Below, in pieces: positions 1-7,715 of a stretch of DNA of 64,000 bases. The DNA lies in the NCBI GenBank assembly GCA_028279545.1, contig JANQNN010000011.1:62001-126000 (forward strand), given 5' to 3'. The stretch is from Nitrosopumilaceae archaeon (GTDB lineage: Archaea > Thermoproteota > Nitrososphaeria > Nitrososphaerales > Nitrosopumilaceae). The number at the start of each line of letters is the position of its first letter. Position 1 is the stretch's first letter. The notes below the pieces were generated by a model. That model ran no database searches and was not told the origin of the DNA. It was given only the letters and a program-made list of their open reading frames with translations. Made by a program: the position numbers and the translations under genes.

Positions 1-168
1 ATCTCTTAATTTAATTCCAATTTGGCTTGGGGTTAAACCGTCTTTGGCATACTTTATGACTAGTTCTTCAATTTCTTTTGGCCCTAGTGATACCCAAGAA
101 GGAGCACGTAAGGTTGCAGGTCGAATTGAATGAGATTTTCCATGTCTATGAGTATGCATTCTTCCCAT
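1..168 (-). CDS. rps15: Small ribosomal subunit protein uS15, 5' part
   Basis: The reverse strand from 168 encodes 56 codons that begin MGRMHTHRHGKSHS and continue with a serine/proline-rich stretch and a helical segment (KEIEELVIKYAKDG). This is the typical amino end of archaeal ribosomal protein S15, which binds the central domain of 16S rRNA. The gene runs off the left edge of the window, so about two thirds is missing. It is divergent from the small membrane protein gene at 294. Recognition is by memory of the family start, which is very conserved. Confidence 0.9.
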   Translation of the reverse strand, partial: MGRMHTHRHGKSHSIRPATLRAPSWVSLGPKEIEELVIKYAKDGLTPSQIGIKLRD

Positions 169-293
169 GACGCGCCTAAATTTAAAACAAAATTAAACGT
201 TACTTATTCGGAATTCGTACATATTTTCCAAAATTTGAAGTTCAGAAAAAAAGTTAAATAAGTACAGTGGTTTCAAAACGACAGGTAAGCGGT

Positions 294-626
294 ATGAACA
301 ATAAAGCATTATTAGCAGCATCCTTAATTGCTGTATTTGTCGTAGGCTACTATGGCGCAAGCTCAGTAGCATTTGCACAATACATGGGTAATGTCGGTCA
401 AAGTGGAGAAACCGGAAAATATACCTTAGAAGAGGCATTAGAGCTTCAACAAAGAAGAATTGAAGTTGCCAACGCAAACCCAGCCTCTGGATCAGGAACA
501 CCTTATCTTGATGCAAGTGGTGTAGGCGGAGCAGCTGTAATTTCTGCAGCAGTCTTTGGTGGTATAGCAGCAGCATTCTTCATTAGAGGACGAAGCGGCA
601 AATACGCAGCAATGGGCAGAGGATAA
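294..626 (+). CDS. Small membrane protein of the amo locus, candidate AmoY/AmoZ subunit
   Basis: This 110-aa protein has an N-terminal hydrophobic segment (about residues 4-25, ending VAFAQ, like a signal peptide), a polar middle with a helical EEALELQQRRIEVANAN stretch, and a second hydrophobic, Ala/Gly-rich segment near residues 75-100 followed by a basic tail. The ATG at 294 is chosen because a TATA-like TTAAATAA lies just upstream; an in-frame GTG at 267 would add nine residues. It lies 110 bp before another small membrane protein on the same strand, and both sit next to amoBCXA. Published work reports AmoY and AmoZ as extra AMO subunits whose genes are linked to amo genes in streamlined ammonia-oxidising archaea. 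Which of the two this is cannot be decided from the sequence alone. Confidence 0.6.
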   Translation: MNNKALLAASLIAVFVVGYYGASSVAFAQYMGNVGQSGETGKYTLEEALELQQRRIEVANANPASGSGTPYLDASGVGGAAVISAAVFGGIAAAFFIRGRSGKYAAMGRG

Positions 627-737
627 AAAATACCTTATCTTTCTCTTATTTTATTAGACTAGTCTAGGTAAAACTGATCTCGGCATTTTTGATAATAACA
701 GAAATCTATATATCGTAGAAATTCAGCCAAAATATAC

Positions 738-1007
738 ATGACTCCTATCGTAGGAATTTTCCTTAACATTCTGTCAACAGTAACAGGACAGTTAGGACCA
801 AACTATGATCCATTGTTCTACGATGTAATGATTTACATCTTTGGAACCATGATGTTCACGGTCTTCCTTTTAGGAATTATCTCTTTCTGGTTACGTGTAC
901 ACGGATGGAGCTATAAGGACAACCGTGAGAGATGGATTGATGAATTAGACAGACACTTTGAAAGAGAAGGTATCGGTCTTATTCCAGATAACGGAAAATA
1001 CTGGTAG
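738..1007 (+). CDS. Small membrane protein of the amo locus, candidate AmoY/AmoZ subunit
   Basis: This 89-aa protein has a hydrophobic start, a strong transmembrane segment at about residues 31-52 (IYIFGTMMFTVFLLGIISFW) and a charged, well-ordered C-terminus ending in GKYW. A TATA-like sequence (TATATCG) lies about 28 nt upstream of the ATG, as in the amo genes. It follows the small protein at 294 and precedes two reverse-strand genes and amoB. It is likely a lineage-specific AMO subunit, by position and by the reported linkage of AmoY/AmoZ to amo genes. The alternative is an unrelated small membrane protein that merely neighbours the locus. Confidence 0.6.
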   Translation: MTPIVGIFLNILSTVTGQLGPNYDPLFYDVMIYIFGTMMFTVFLLGIISFWLRVHGWSYKDNRERWIDELDRHFEREGIGLIPDNGKYW

Positions 1008-1090
1008 AAAAACTACCTTTATTCTTTTCATTATTTTCAATTTTTCAAGAAAATTATTTTCTAATATTTTGAATTTTTTCAAAGTCGAAT

Positions 1091-1609
1091 TTATTTTTCT
1101 GGTAGGAAGTCTTGGTCTTTTGATGAATCATAATCCTTTGTAATAAATTCCCCTCGATAATGGAATCCATCTTGCAAGGGATGATTTATGAATAGTTCTG
1201 ATTCTTTTCCATTTACCAAAATTTTGGATTCTGATTGTTCCATATCCCTTAAAGGAAATTCAAAAATCCATAAGAAGTGACCTATCTCAAAATTAGGATT
1301 TTCTGACCATTCAGCATAAACTGTTCCATCATCGGTAAGTGTGTAGATGGCCCTTTGACAATCTCCTTGAAATCCAACCTTGGCTGGAATATCTGCTTTT
1401 TCCTTGTCAACTATTACTTCAACTGTAAAGGATATTTTCCAATTTCTTTCAACATCGTTTATGCATGCACTATGAGGTTGCTGCCCCAAGAGGGGGTTTA
1501 CAACCATGGTTGTTAATAAAACTGCAATGGCCCCAATTGCTGCGGACAATAAAAGAAATTTAATGGTTTTTTTCCTTTTGTAGGGATCCCCCATCCCAGG
1601 CCAAATCAT
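1091..1609 (-). CDS. Membrane-anchored extracytoplasmic protein, unknown function
   Basis: The 172-aa protein starts with a short basic segment (DPYKRKKTIK) and a single membrane anchor at about residues 17-38. The rest is a hydrophilic domain that should face outside. Two cysteines (in HSACIND and GDCQRA) could form a disulfide. I do not recognise the family. It is convergent with the small amo-linked gene at 738-1007 and is followed upstream by another reverse-strand hypothetical gene. Its place between the candidate AmoY/Z genes and amoB makes it worth checking for co-expression, but the sequence does not show a link to ammonia oxidation. Confidence 0.7.
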   Translation of the reverse strand: MIWPGMGDPYKRKKTIKFLLLSAAIGAIAVLLTTMVVNPLLGQQPHSACINDVERNWKISFTVEVIVDKEKADIPAKVGFQGDCQRAIYTLTDDGTVYAEWSENPNFEIGHFLWIFEFPLRDMEQSESKILVNGKESELFINHPLQDGFHYRGEFITKDYDSSKDQDFLPEK

Positions 1610-1646
1610 GTAATTTCATTTCAAATATTACTTAAAGTCGTTTCCC

Positions 1647-1973
1647 TTACTCATCAACTATCTCTATAGTGTCTAGTTGGTCTTGATGGTCAGCAAGGTA
1701 ATATGTTATGATATCTGAATCAATTTCTACCCATTCAGATTGCCCACAAAAAGGCAATAAATCCTCCACAAAAAGATCCCCCTGCCCTGAGAATCTGACT
1801 ATGTAATGGTTTTTTTTAGTGCCTATTTCAAAAGGCAATTTGAGGACTTTGCCTCTTTTTTGATTTTGAATATTTATTTTGTATTTATCATTTCGAAATT
1901 CAACATCTCCAAAAAAATAACTTTGAGAAATATCTAGTTTTTGGATTTTAAAACTAATCACAAATACCTTCAT
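1647..1973 (-). CDS. Hypothetical protein, 108 aa
   Basis: This is a soluble, beta-rich looking protein with an acidic C-terminus (DHQDQLDTIEIVDE). No motif, signal peptide or membrane segment is visible, and I do not recognise the family. It lies between the membrane-anchored protein at 1091-1609 and amoB, all on the reverse strand, with a 79-bp gap to the amoB stop and a 37-bp gap to the next gene. That arrangement would allow read-through from amoB. Confidence 0.6.
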   Translation of the reverse strand: MKVFVISFKIQKLDISQSYFFGDVEFRNDKYKINIQNQKRGKVLKLPFEIGTKKNHYIVRFSGQGDLFVEDLLPFCGQSEWVEIDSDIITYYLADHQDQLDTIEIVDE

Positions 1974-2052
1974 TTTTTCTAATTGATAAAACTTAGTTCA
2001 AATTTTTACGCTAATCGTAAGTGTTTTAAAATTAAAAGGAAAAAGGTGGATT

Positions 2053-2622
2053 TTAGATTACTTGCCAGGGTCTTGTTGCAAATGTGATTACATAACCAAC
2101 ACCAATAATTATTGATTGATATGCGATGTTAGTATATGGAATCTCTTTGAGAATTGGATCCCCTTCGACAACTACTGTTTGACCTGGACCGAGTCCTGGA
2201 CCTACACTTGCTACATTGAGTTGGGTATGTACATGGTATACACCTGCCTCAAGTGCTTTTGCAGAAAGTGAATATTCAACCACAGAGTTTCCTGCAATGT
2301 CAAAGACATTACCTGGTGGGTCTCTGGCTAACATTTCCCATCTGTTTCCTGCATTAGTAGATTCTGAGAAAATGGATATCCATCCTCTAAGGTCTCTTTC
2401 TACAAGACTAACTAGTGTGCCTTGAAGTGTTAAAGTCTCACCTGTTTGTAGAGATTGTCTGTTGAATGTTTCATCCTCAATTCTGATGAAACGACTTTGG
2501 AGTTGTGCTTGGACACCGTGTGCTTCGGCTGAGGGTAAAATTGCTTCAACCCAATTGAAACCAAGGGTTCCTAGTGCTAGTACAACAGCAAGCCCTAATA
2601 CGAAAATCTTTTTTTCGACCAT
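2053..2622 (-). CDS. amoB: Ammonia monooxygenase subunit B
   Basis: AmoB is the periplasmic-facing, copper-binding subunit of archaeal ammonia monooxygenase, which oxidises ammonia to hydroxylamine. The 189-aa protein has an N-terminal signal/membrane segment (residues 5-29), then AEAHGVQ with His35, the position of the N-terminal copper-ligand histidine in the family. A YHVHTQLN motif follows near residue 130, giving the paired histidines of the copper site. A second hydrophobic segment lies at the C-terminus. The length is normal for the short archaeal AmoB, which lacks the second cupredoxin domain of the bacterial protein. It is divergent from amoC across about 250 bp of very AT-rich DNA. 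Confidence 0.97.
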   Translation of the reverse strand: MVEKKIFVLGLAVVLALGTLGFNWVEAILPSAEAHGVQAQLQSRFIRIEDETFNRQSLQTGETLTLQGTLVSLVERDLRGWISIFSESTNAGNRWEMLARDPPGNVFDIAGNSVVEYSLSAKALEAGVYHVHTQLNVASVGPGLGPGQTVVVEGDPILKEIPYTNIAYQSIIIGVGYVITFATRPWQVI

Positions 2623-2876
2623 AGTTATCCCTAATAGATTGAAAAATAATATACATCGTTATATGTTTTACCTTAATGATTGGGATCGGCTTTTAATCTA
2701 TGATTAGCATTAATGTTTAACATTAAAATTGATTAAAAAAAAATAAAAATAATATAATAAACTAACAAAATTTAGGAATTATTTTTAAAAAAATGATTTT
2801 AATTCAATAAAAATTTTACAAAAAATTCTATATTTGAATGTGTTAGTTTATATTCTAAATCAACATGTTTAGAATT
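2623..2876. promoter_or_regulatory. Divergent amoB/amoC promoter region
   Basis: This AT-rich stretch separates the amoB start (2622, reverse) from the amoC start (2877, forward). A TATA-like GTTTATATTC at about 2845-2854 sits 26 nt upstream of the ATG at 2877. That supports leaderless transcription of amoC from this ATG rather than from the ATG at 2865. On the amoB side, AT-rich hexamers at 2640-2665 are suitable TATA candidates. No clear operator palindrome is visible. Confidence 0.6.
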
Positions 2877-3440
2877 ATGGCACAGATGCCCGCATTAATA
2901 CCAAAAGAAGTTGAGATCCAGAGACTAAAGAAAATCTGGCTCATGGTAATAGCTTTGGGATCTATTGCTGCCTCAGTAGAAGTCGACAACTTCGTTGACG
3001 GCTCTTTACATCAAACATCTATCAGAGATAGTGCATTTACACCAGCACACTGGTGGCTCTACTCTCACTTTGTAGCATTACCACTCGGATGGGCGGCATG
3101 CGCAATGTACGATAGAAAAATTCCTATTCTCAGAGGTCCAAATAATTCCATAAACACTGGATTAAAGATGACAATTCTAGGTTATCTTGCAACCATGTTT
3201 ACAATTGGAGTCAATGAGATGTGGCATTTCTGGTTTGTAGAGGAAATCTTTGCTGTACCAAATCACTGGATGTTCAACATGGGTGTTGTAGTAGCATTCA
3301 TGGGAGCCTTGGCATATGTAGTTAGAGTATATGCTAGACTCGTTGAACTAGGAGCAGAAACTCCAGGTGAGAATCCATACATAGCAGAGATGTACAAGAT
3401 GGCCTTAGAAGGCAAATTGTACAGCAGATCAATTCCATAG
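2877..3440 (+). CDS. amoC: Ammonia monooxygenase subunit C
   Basis: AmoC is an integral membrane subunit of ammonia monooxygenase and carries a copper site in the membrane. The protein begins MAQMPALIPKEVEIQRLKK, the familiar archaeal AmoC start. It contains the conserved VEVDNFVDGSLHQTSIRDSA segment and the metal-binding region FTPAHWWLYSHF, with further helices including EMWHFWFVEE. An in-frame ATG at 2865 would add four residues, but the TATA box supports 2877. It leads the forward cluster amoC-amoX-amoA, each gene with its own short spacer and TATA-like box. Confidence 0.97.
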   Translation: MAQMPALIPKEVEIQRLKKIWLMVIALGSIAASVEVDNFVDGSLHQTSIRDSAFTPAHWWLYSHFVALPLGWAACAMYDRKIPILRGPNNSINTGLKMTILGYLATMFTIGVNEMWHFWFVEEIFAVPNHWMFNMGVVVAFMGALAYVVRVYARLVELGAETPGENPYIAEMYKMALEGKLYSRSIP

Positions 3441-3552
3441 ACACAAAGTGCAAATTGCACACTTTTTTCTCTTTTATTTTTAAAGACGGTGATCGTACCT
3501 GACCATTACTTGAGGAAAGACTTAAAAGGATTCTGAATATTATAAATCCTGA

Positions 3553-3915
3553 ATGACTCTTCCTAAAGGATTCGGTTCAGGCGGTGGCGGTGGATCATCT
3601 AGCGCTGACGTTGAACGAATGATAGGTAAACGTGTTGAAAACATGACTGGGTTGATTACAGCATCATACCTTGCAGCATGGGCCGCAACATTTGGAGGAA
3701 CTGCAGCAGGATATTTCTATTATCCATGGGCATACCCAACAAACAGTGGTCACTACGCGTTCATAGTTTTGACAATTATTGAGGCAATCGGATACATATT
3801 TTGCGTTAAAGTAATGCAAGAAGGTTCCAATAAGAATAGTAATGGTGTGGTAGCAGCGGCAATCGGTGGTACGGCAATAGGTACGTTCTTCATCTCAATG
3901 TATGTCGGATTCTAG
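3553..3915 (+). CDS. amoX: Ammonia monooxygenase-associated subunit X
   Basis: This 120-aa protein has a Gly/Ser-rich N-terminus (GSGGGGGSSSADVERM) and three hydrophobic segments near residues 33-52, 68-84 and 98-118. It sits between amoC and amoA, where the archaeal-specific amoX always occurs. AmoX has been reported as a structural component of the archaeal AMO complex. The spacers to amoC (112 bp) and amoA (100 bp) are long enough for separate promoters; an ACTTAAAAGG box lies about 27 nt upstream of the start. Confidence 0.93.
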   Translation: MTLPKGFGSGGGGGSSSADVERMIGKRVENMTGLITASYLAAWAATFGGTAAGYFYYPWAYPTNSGHYAFIVLTIIEAIGYIFCVKVMQEGSNKNSNGVVAAAIGGTAIGTFFISMYVGF

Positions 3916-4015
3916 AAGGTAAACCCTTCAGATATCTTCTTTTTAATTTAGATTCAAAACAACGATCTTTATTACACTCTAAAATTTTATATAGTGACTC
4001 TTTATTCAAATTCTT

Positions 4016-4666
4016 ATGGTCTGGTTAAGACGATGTACTCACTACTTATTCATAGTAGTGGTCGCAGTTAACTCAACACTGTTAACAATTAATGCAGGAG
4101 ACTACATTTTCTATACTGACTGGGCTTGGACATCGTTTACGGTATTTTCAATATCTCAAACGTTAATGCTTGTAGTTGGTGCAGTTTACTACCTAACGTT
4201 TACAGGCGTTCCAGGAACAGCAACGTACTACGGCCTCATCATGACAGTTTACACATGGGTAGCAAAAGGTGCTTGGTTTGCACTTGGATATCCATATGAC
4301 TTCATTGTCACACCAATATGGTTACCATCAGCAATGTTGCTTGATTTGGCGTATTGGGCGACGAAGAAGAACAAACACTCGCTGATACTGTTTGGAGGGG
4401 TACTTGTAGGAATGTCGTTACCATTGTTTAACATGGTAAACCTGATTACAGTGGCAGACCCACTAGAAACGGCCTTCAAATATCCGAGACCAACTCTACC
4501 ACCATACATGACGCCGATAGAACCGCAGGTAGGTAAGTTCTATAACAGTCCTGTAGCTTTGGGTGCTGGTGCTGGTTCAGTATTGGGAGTTACGTTTACA
4601 GCACTTGGTTGTAAACTGAACACCTGGACGTACAGGTGGATGGCCGCATGGTCAAAGTGGGACTAA
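4016..4666 (+). CDS. amoA: Ammonia monooxygenase subunit A
   Basis: AmoA is the membrane subunit used as the marker gene of archaeal ammonia oxidisers. The 216-aa protein starts MVWLRRCTHYLF and contains the typical NAGDYIFYTDWAWTSF, YYLTFTGVPGTATYYG and YWATKKNKHSL segments. The length equals the usual archaeal AmoA. A TATA-like TTTTATATAG lies 25-30 nt before the ATG, so the transcript is probably leaderless. It closes the amoC-amoX-amoA row and is followed by a Dam-type methylase gene. Confidence 0.98.
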   Translation: MVWLRRCTHYLFIVVVAVNSTLLTINAGDYIFYTDWAWTSFTVFSISQTLMLVVGAVYYLTFTGVPGTATYYGLIMTVYTWVAKGAWFALGYPYDFIVTPIWLPSAMLLDLAYWATKKNKHSLILFGGVLVGMSLPLFNMVNLITVADPLETAFKYPRPTLPPYMTPIEPQVGKFYNSPVALGAGAGSVLGVTFTALGCKLNTWTYRWMAAWSKWD

Positions 4667-4803
4667 AAACCCAACCTTTCCTTTTCATTTTATTAAACAT
4701 AGTTAGAGTCTTCTTTTTACCTAAAATTTGCTAAAAAATTATTGCACATATTGTGATCTTTTGTTGTCTATTTTGACGATATGCAATGGCGGGATGATTA
4801 ACA

Positions 4804-5664
4804 ATGAGGCAGGAAGTAGATCAAGTTTTTTGTTCTCCAAAACCTTTTGTAAAATGGGCTGGAGGAAAACGACAATTAATTCCAATTTTAAATTCAAATC
4901 TGCCAAAAACAATGGGCACCTACTATGAGCCATTTTTAGGAGGTGGAGCTTTACTATTTCATATAGTAAAGGAACGTGAAGGACAAAAATGCAAAGTCTC
5001 TGACCTAAATTCGGATCTTGTTTTATCATACACTACAATTCGAGATCAAACCGATTCATTAATTGAGTCCTTAAAGAATCATGCCCGAAACTATCAAAAA
5101 TCCTCAAAGTCATATTATTACACTATCAGGGAAAACAATCCTAAAGATGCAGTAGAAAAAACATCTCGACTAATTTTTTTGAATAGGACTTGTTTTAATG
5201 GCCTTTACCGAGTAAATAGTAAAGGCAAATTCAATGTGCCCCTTGGAAAGTACACAAATCCAAATATTGTAAATGAAGAAAATATTCGATCTGTTAGTAA
5301 GGCATTACAATCACGAAAAATTTCAATAAAGTGTCGAGATTTCGAGGCAGTTTTAGACGACGTAAAGAAAAATGATTTAGTATATTTTGACCCACCATAT
5401 CAACCCGTAAGCAGTACAGCTAATTTTACCAGCTATACTAACAAATCCTTCACAAATGAGGATTTGAAAAGACTAGCAAAATTGTGTTTGGAACTAGATT
5501 CAAAGGATTGTAAGGTGATGCTTTCTAATTCTAATTCAGATGAAATAAAAAATATGTTTAAAGAAAAACAATGGCGAATAGAAAAAATTGAGGCAAATCG
5601 ATCAATTAATTCAAATTCAAAAAGAAGAACTGGACACTCAGAACTTTTAATAAAAAATTATTAA
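4804..5664 (+). CDS. Dam-type N6-adenine DNA methyltransferase
   Basis: The 286-aa protein is a class D12 (Dam/DpnII-like) adenine methylase that transfers a methyl group from SAM to adenine in DNA. The SAM-binding start FVKWAGGKRQL is at residues 15-25, the YYEPFLGGGALLF segment follows near residue 40, and the catalytic DPPY is at residues 196-199, followed by the FTSYT segment of this class. The usual target of the family is GATC, though relatives use other sites, so the target is not settled. No restriction endonuclease gene is adjacent, so it looks like an orphan methylase. Confidence 0.92.
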   Translation: MRQEVDQVFCSPKPFVKWAGGKRQLIPILNSNLPKTMGTYYEPFLGGGALLFHIVKEREGQKCKVSDLNSDLVLSYTTIRDQTDSLIESLKNHARNYQKSSKSYYYTIRENNPKDAVEKTSRLIFLNRTCFNGLYRVNSKGKFNVPLGKYTNPNIVNEENIRSVSKALQSRKISIKCRDFEAVLDDVKKNDLVYFDPPYQPVSSTANFTSYTNKSFTNEDLKRLAKLCLELDSKDCKVMLSNSNSDEIKNMFKEKQWRIEKIEANRSINSNSKRRTGHSELLIKNY

Positions 5665-5738
5665 AGCTTCGAACGGGATCTGAACCCGCGACCTTTACAT
5701 TACCAATGTAACGCTCTACCAGACTGAGCTATCGAAGC
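5665..5738 (-). tRNA. tRNA-Thr (GGT)
   Basis: The reverse strand folds into a complete cloverleaf: acceptor GCTTCGA/TCGAAGC, D-stem GCTC/GAGC, anticodon stem TTACA/TGTAA with loop TTGGTAA, and T-arm with TTCAGAT. The anticodon is GGT. There is no intron, and CCA is not encoded. It starts directly after the methylase stop codon. Confidence 0.95.
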
Positions 5739-5829
5739 ATAATTAGACGGTTTTCAAAATACTTATAATTCTTCATCCTTTTGAGCGATTCTCTAAACCG
5801 TTAAATTTCCCAGATCTTTTTACCATCAT

Positions 5830-5951
5830 GGAGGAGTAATCAAGCCTGGCCAAAGAAGGCATTTTATGCTTTTGGACATGCAGGACTTAAGATCAAAATA
5901 TGGGTGATCCTGTCTCTCAGGAGTTCGTGGGTTCAAATCCCACCTCCTCCA
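5830..5951 (+). tRNA. tRNA-Leu (TAA) with an intron at 37/38 and a D-arm insertion
   Basis: The acceptor stem GGAGGAG pairs with CTCCTCC, the T-arm is GTGGG/CCCAC with loop TTCAAAT, and the variable arm is long, as in leucine tRNAs. The anticodon stem CAGGA/TCCTG with loop CTTAAGA becomes complete only if 15 nt at 5892-5906 are removed after position 37. The anticodon is TAA. The segment between D-loop and anticodon stem is about 22 nt longer than normal and contains an AAGGCAT/ATGCTTT hairpin (about 5856-5873), so a second, non-canonical intron in the D-arm is likely. Its exact borders cannot be fixed by eye. Confidence 0.88.
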
Positions 5952-5956
5952 CCTTT

Positions 5957-6343
5957 CTATTTAGGATGTTTAATTCCTCTGGCATTTAGAACTTCATAAA
6001 CATCTGGTAGGGAGAAAACAAAACCAATATGGACACAATCCTTTTCCTCACAAAGTTGACAGAACAATTCTCCTTTTTGGACTGCAACTTCTGCAATTCG
6101 ATTTTTAATATTGTCTTTTAGTACTACTCTATCATCATCTACAGAAATTTTTTCAATTTTAGGGGCATATCGTGCAAAGGTCTTGTCCTTTTGCATCATC
6201 TCTTCAAGCATGTAAGTTACATAACCTGAAAAACTATTGATACCTTTCATGGTTAAGTCGGTCTTATTTTTTTGATAAACTTCTTGGAACTTGTCGTAAA
6301 CAGTTTCTGAAACAGTTATTGATTTGAATCCGGCTTTTGGCAA
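5957..6343 (-). CDS. Hypothetical protein with RHH-like start and Cys/His cluster
   Basis: The 128-aa protein starts at a TTG with FKSITVSETVYDKFQ, which has the feel of a ribbon-helix-helix strand plus helix. It ends with a metal-ligand-like cluster, FCQLCEEKDCVHIGF (CxxC, then CxH). A TATATA box lies about 35 nt upstream on the reverse strand. A sequence-specific regulator is a reasonable guess, but neither domain is certain. It is transcribed away from the proteasome-like gene at 6518. Confidence 0.65.
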   Translation of the reverse strand: MPKAGFKSITVSETVYDKFQEVYQKNKTDLTMKGINSFSGYVTYMLEEMMQKDKTFARYAPKIEKISVDDDRVVLKDNIKNRIAEVAVQKGELFCQLCEEKDCVHIGFVFSLPDVYEVLNARGIKHPK

Positions 6344-6517
6344 TTTACTTTTCCTTACCGTACAATAAAGTACTCAACTATATATGGTTTTATTTTAAAG
6401 GTTCTGTTTCGTTGATGGGACATTTTATTCGTGTTTTCCATCGGGACATGCTTCTGAGGCACTCAGAAATAGAACTTTTTGCGGTAATGGAGGTAGTACT
6501 CAGAGCTTAGTTTATGG

Positions 6518-7447
6518 GTGAATTTCGAAGAAAGTAAGAAAAAAATTCCTCTGTTTTCGTCAGAAAGAAGGTATTTTACATCACACCTGAATTTTAATAG
6601 AAAGGATTTGTGGAACAAATCTGAGGATAAAACAAACAACTTGACCCTAATAATTGGAATTAAATGTAAAGATGGTATTGTGATTCAATCTGATACACAG
6701 TTTTCTTCTGAAATCTATAAAACAGTTGAATCAAAGATTTTTACTATTTTTAAATCAGAAGATATTTTCATACAACTTGCCTTAGCACATTGTGAAGATT
6801 GGTTTGAAAAAACAAAGAAAGAATTTATACAAAAATTTTCAATTTTAAAACTTGAGAATGAAATATCATTGGAAACAATAGAACGTCTCATCAAAGATTG
6901 TAGAAATTCTCAGAGAAAAATATTGTATAAGGATTCTAAAGATAGTGATGCCCCTCTAGACAAAATTCCTGTCCCTGTTTATGGAATAGTTACAGGACAT
7001 TTTACCAAAGATGGTGCCAAAGAATTTTTCCTTTACAATTATTCTGTAAATTCGGAACCATTTCAACAAAATGTTAAAATTTTGGGTGCTGATCAAGAGG
7101 CAAATCTTATTCTAGATAAAGCCGTAAAATACTTCTTCAATAAAACAGGTTTGACATGGGAAGAATTACCTTGTAAATTCGTCGCACAGATTATCTATAT
7201 TACAATAAATCTAGTAGCGAGAAACAATAAGGATGTAGGAGGTAGGATTCATTCGTATATCATTGATAGTAAAAATGGCAGACCATATTGGGTAAAAGAC
7301 TTTTTCCCTAAACATCATGAAGGTCAAATGGATGTAATGGAGGAGCTTTTATCTACTGGAATTGATGTCATATCTAAGAGGAAAATTTTACTTGCTTTTG
7401 GTAAGCCATTTTTTAAAATTTTGAGAAAACGATTTTTTAGGATTTAA
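6518..7447 (+). CDS. Stand-alone proteasome-like Ntn hydrolase
   Basis: Residues 43-75 match the start of a 20S proteasome beta subunit: Thr43 followed by LIIGIKCKDGIVIQSD places an Asp at mature position 17 and a Lys at about position 31-33 (VESKIF). These are the three catalytic positions of N-terminal-nucleophile threonine hydrolases. The 42-residue leader could be a propeptide removed by self-cleavage. The protein is 309 aa, longer than a normal beta subunit because of a C-terminal extension of about 60 residues. The start is GTG. No alpha subunit or ATPase lies nearby. It may be a self-compartmentalising peptidase or a divergent beta-like enzyme. Confidence 0.72.
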   Translation: MNFEESKKKIPLFSSERRYFTSHLNFNRKDLWNKSEDKTNNLTLIIGIKCKDGIVIQSDTQFSSEIYKTVESKIFTIFKSEDIFIQLALAHCEDWFEKTKKEFIQKFSILKLENEISLETIERLIKDCRNSQRKILYKDSKDSDAPLDKIPVPVYGIVTGHFTKDGAKEFFLYNYSVNSEPFQQNVKILGADQEANLILDKAVKYFFNKTGLTWEELPCKFVAQIIYITINLVARNNKDVGGRIHSYIIDSKNGRPYWVKDFFPKHHEGQMDVMEELLSTGIDVISKRKILLAFGKPFFKILRKRFFRI

Positions 7448-7614
7448 TCGCTTGATTCTACTTCGATTTTCCCTTTTTTAATAACAAATTTAATTTTTTC
7501 AGGATTTCCCATTTGTCCTAACAATGGTTTAGGTATTCTAATTTGAGTTCCTTTTTCATCACTATAATGAACATTAACTTCAAACTCTTTGGCATTCTTT
7601 TTCCACTTGGGCAT
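7444..7614 (-). CDS. AbrB-like small DNA-binding protein
   Basis: This 56-aa protein (start CAT at 7612-7614 on the forward strand) has the layout of a SpoVT/AbrB swapped-hairpin domain: a strand, the RIPKPLLGQM segment, then IKFVIKKGKIEVESS. Such proteins bind DNA as dimers and are often antitoxins or repressors. The stop overlaps the end of the convergent gene at 6518-7447 by 4 bp. It is divergent from the transposase at 7716, and the palindromes at 7642-7712 lie in the shared intergenic region, so it may be the protein that binds them. Confidence 0.65.
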   Translation of the reverse strand: MPKWKKNAKEFEVNVHYSDEKGTQIRIPKPLLGQMGNPEKIKFVIKKGKIEVESSD

Positions 7615-7641
7615 AATTAGATTGGATGCTCGTAGAATTTA

Positions 7642-7712
7642 AACCGTACGGATAATAATATAATATATCCGTACGGATACACAATCTTTAAATAAAGTAT
7701 ATCCGTACGGAT
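7642..7712. promoter_or_regulatory. Three operator-like palindromes around a TATA box
   Basis: The 12-bp perfect palindrome ATCCGTACGGAT occurs at 7667-7678 and 7701-7712, and a 10/12 version at 7642-7653. Centre spacings are 25 and 34 bp. A TATA-like CTTTAAATA at 7686-7694 lies between the second and third copies, about 26 nt before the transposase ATG at 7716; the third copy ends 3 nt before that ATG. The layout fits repression of a leaderless transposase transcript by a dimeric protein. Confidence 0.75.
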
Positions 7713-7715
7713 AAT

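Noticed and set aside
193-576. Long reverse frame over the candidate AmoY/Z gene
   Set aside because: Leu/His-rich low-complexity translation, fully overlapped by a gene with good promoter and protein features on the other strand.
7642-7712. Terminal inverted repeat of an insertion sequence
   Set aside because: The palindromes occur three times on one side and no partner copy is seen after the transposase; the layout fits operators.
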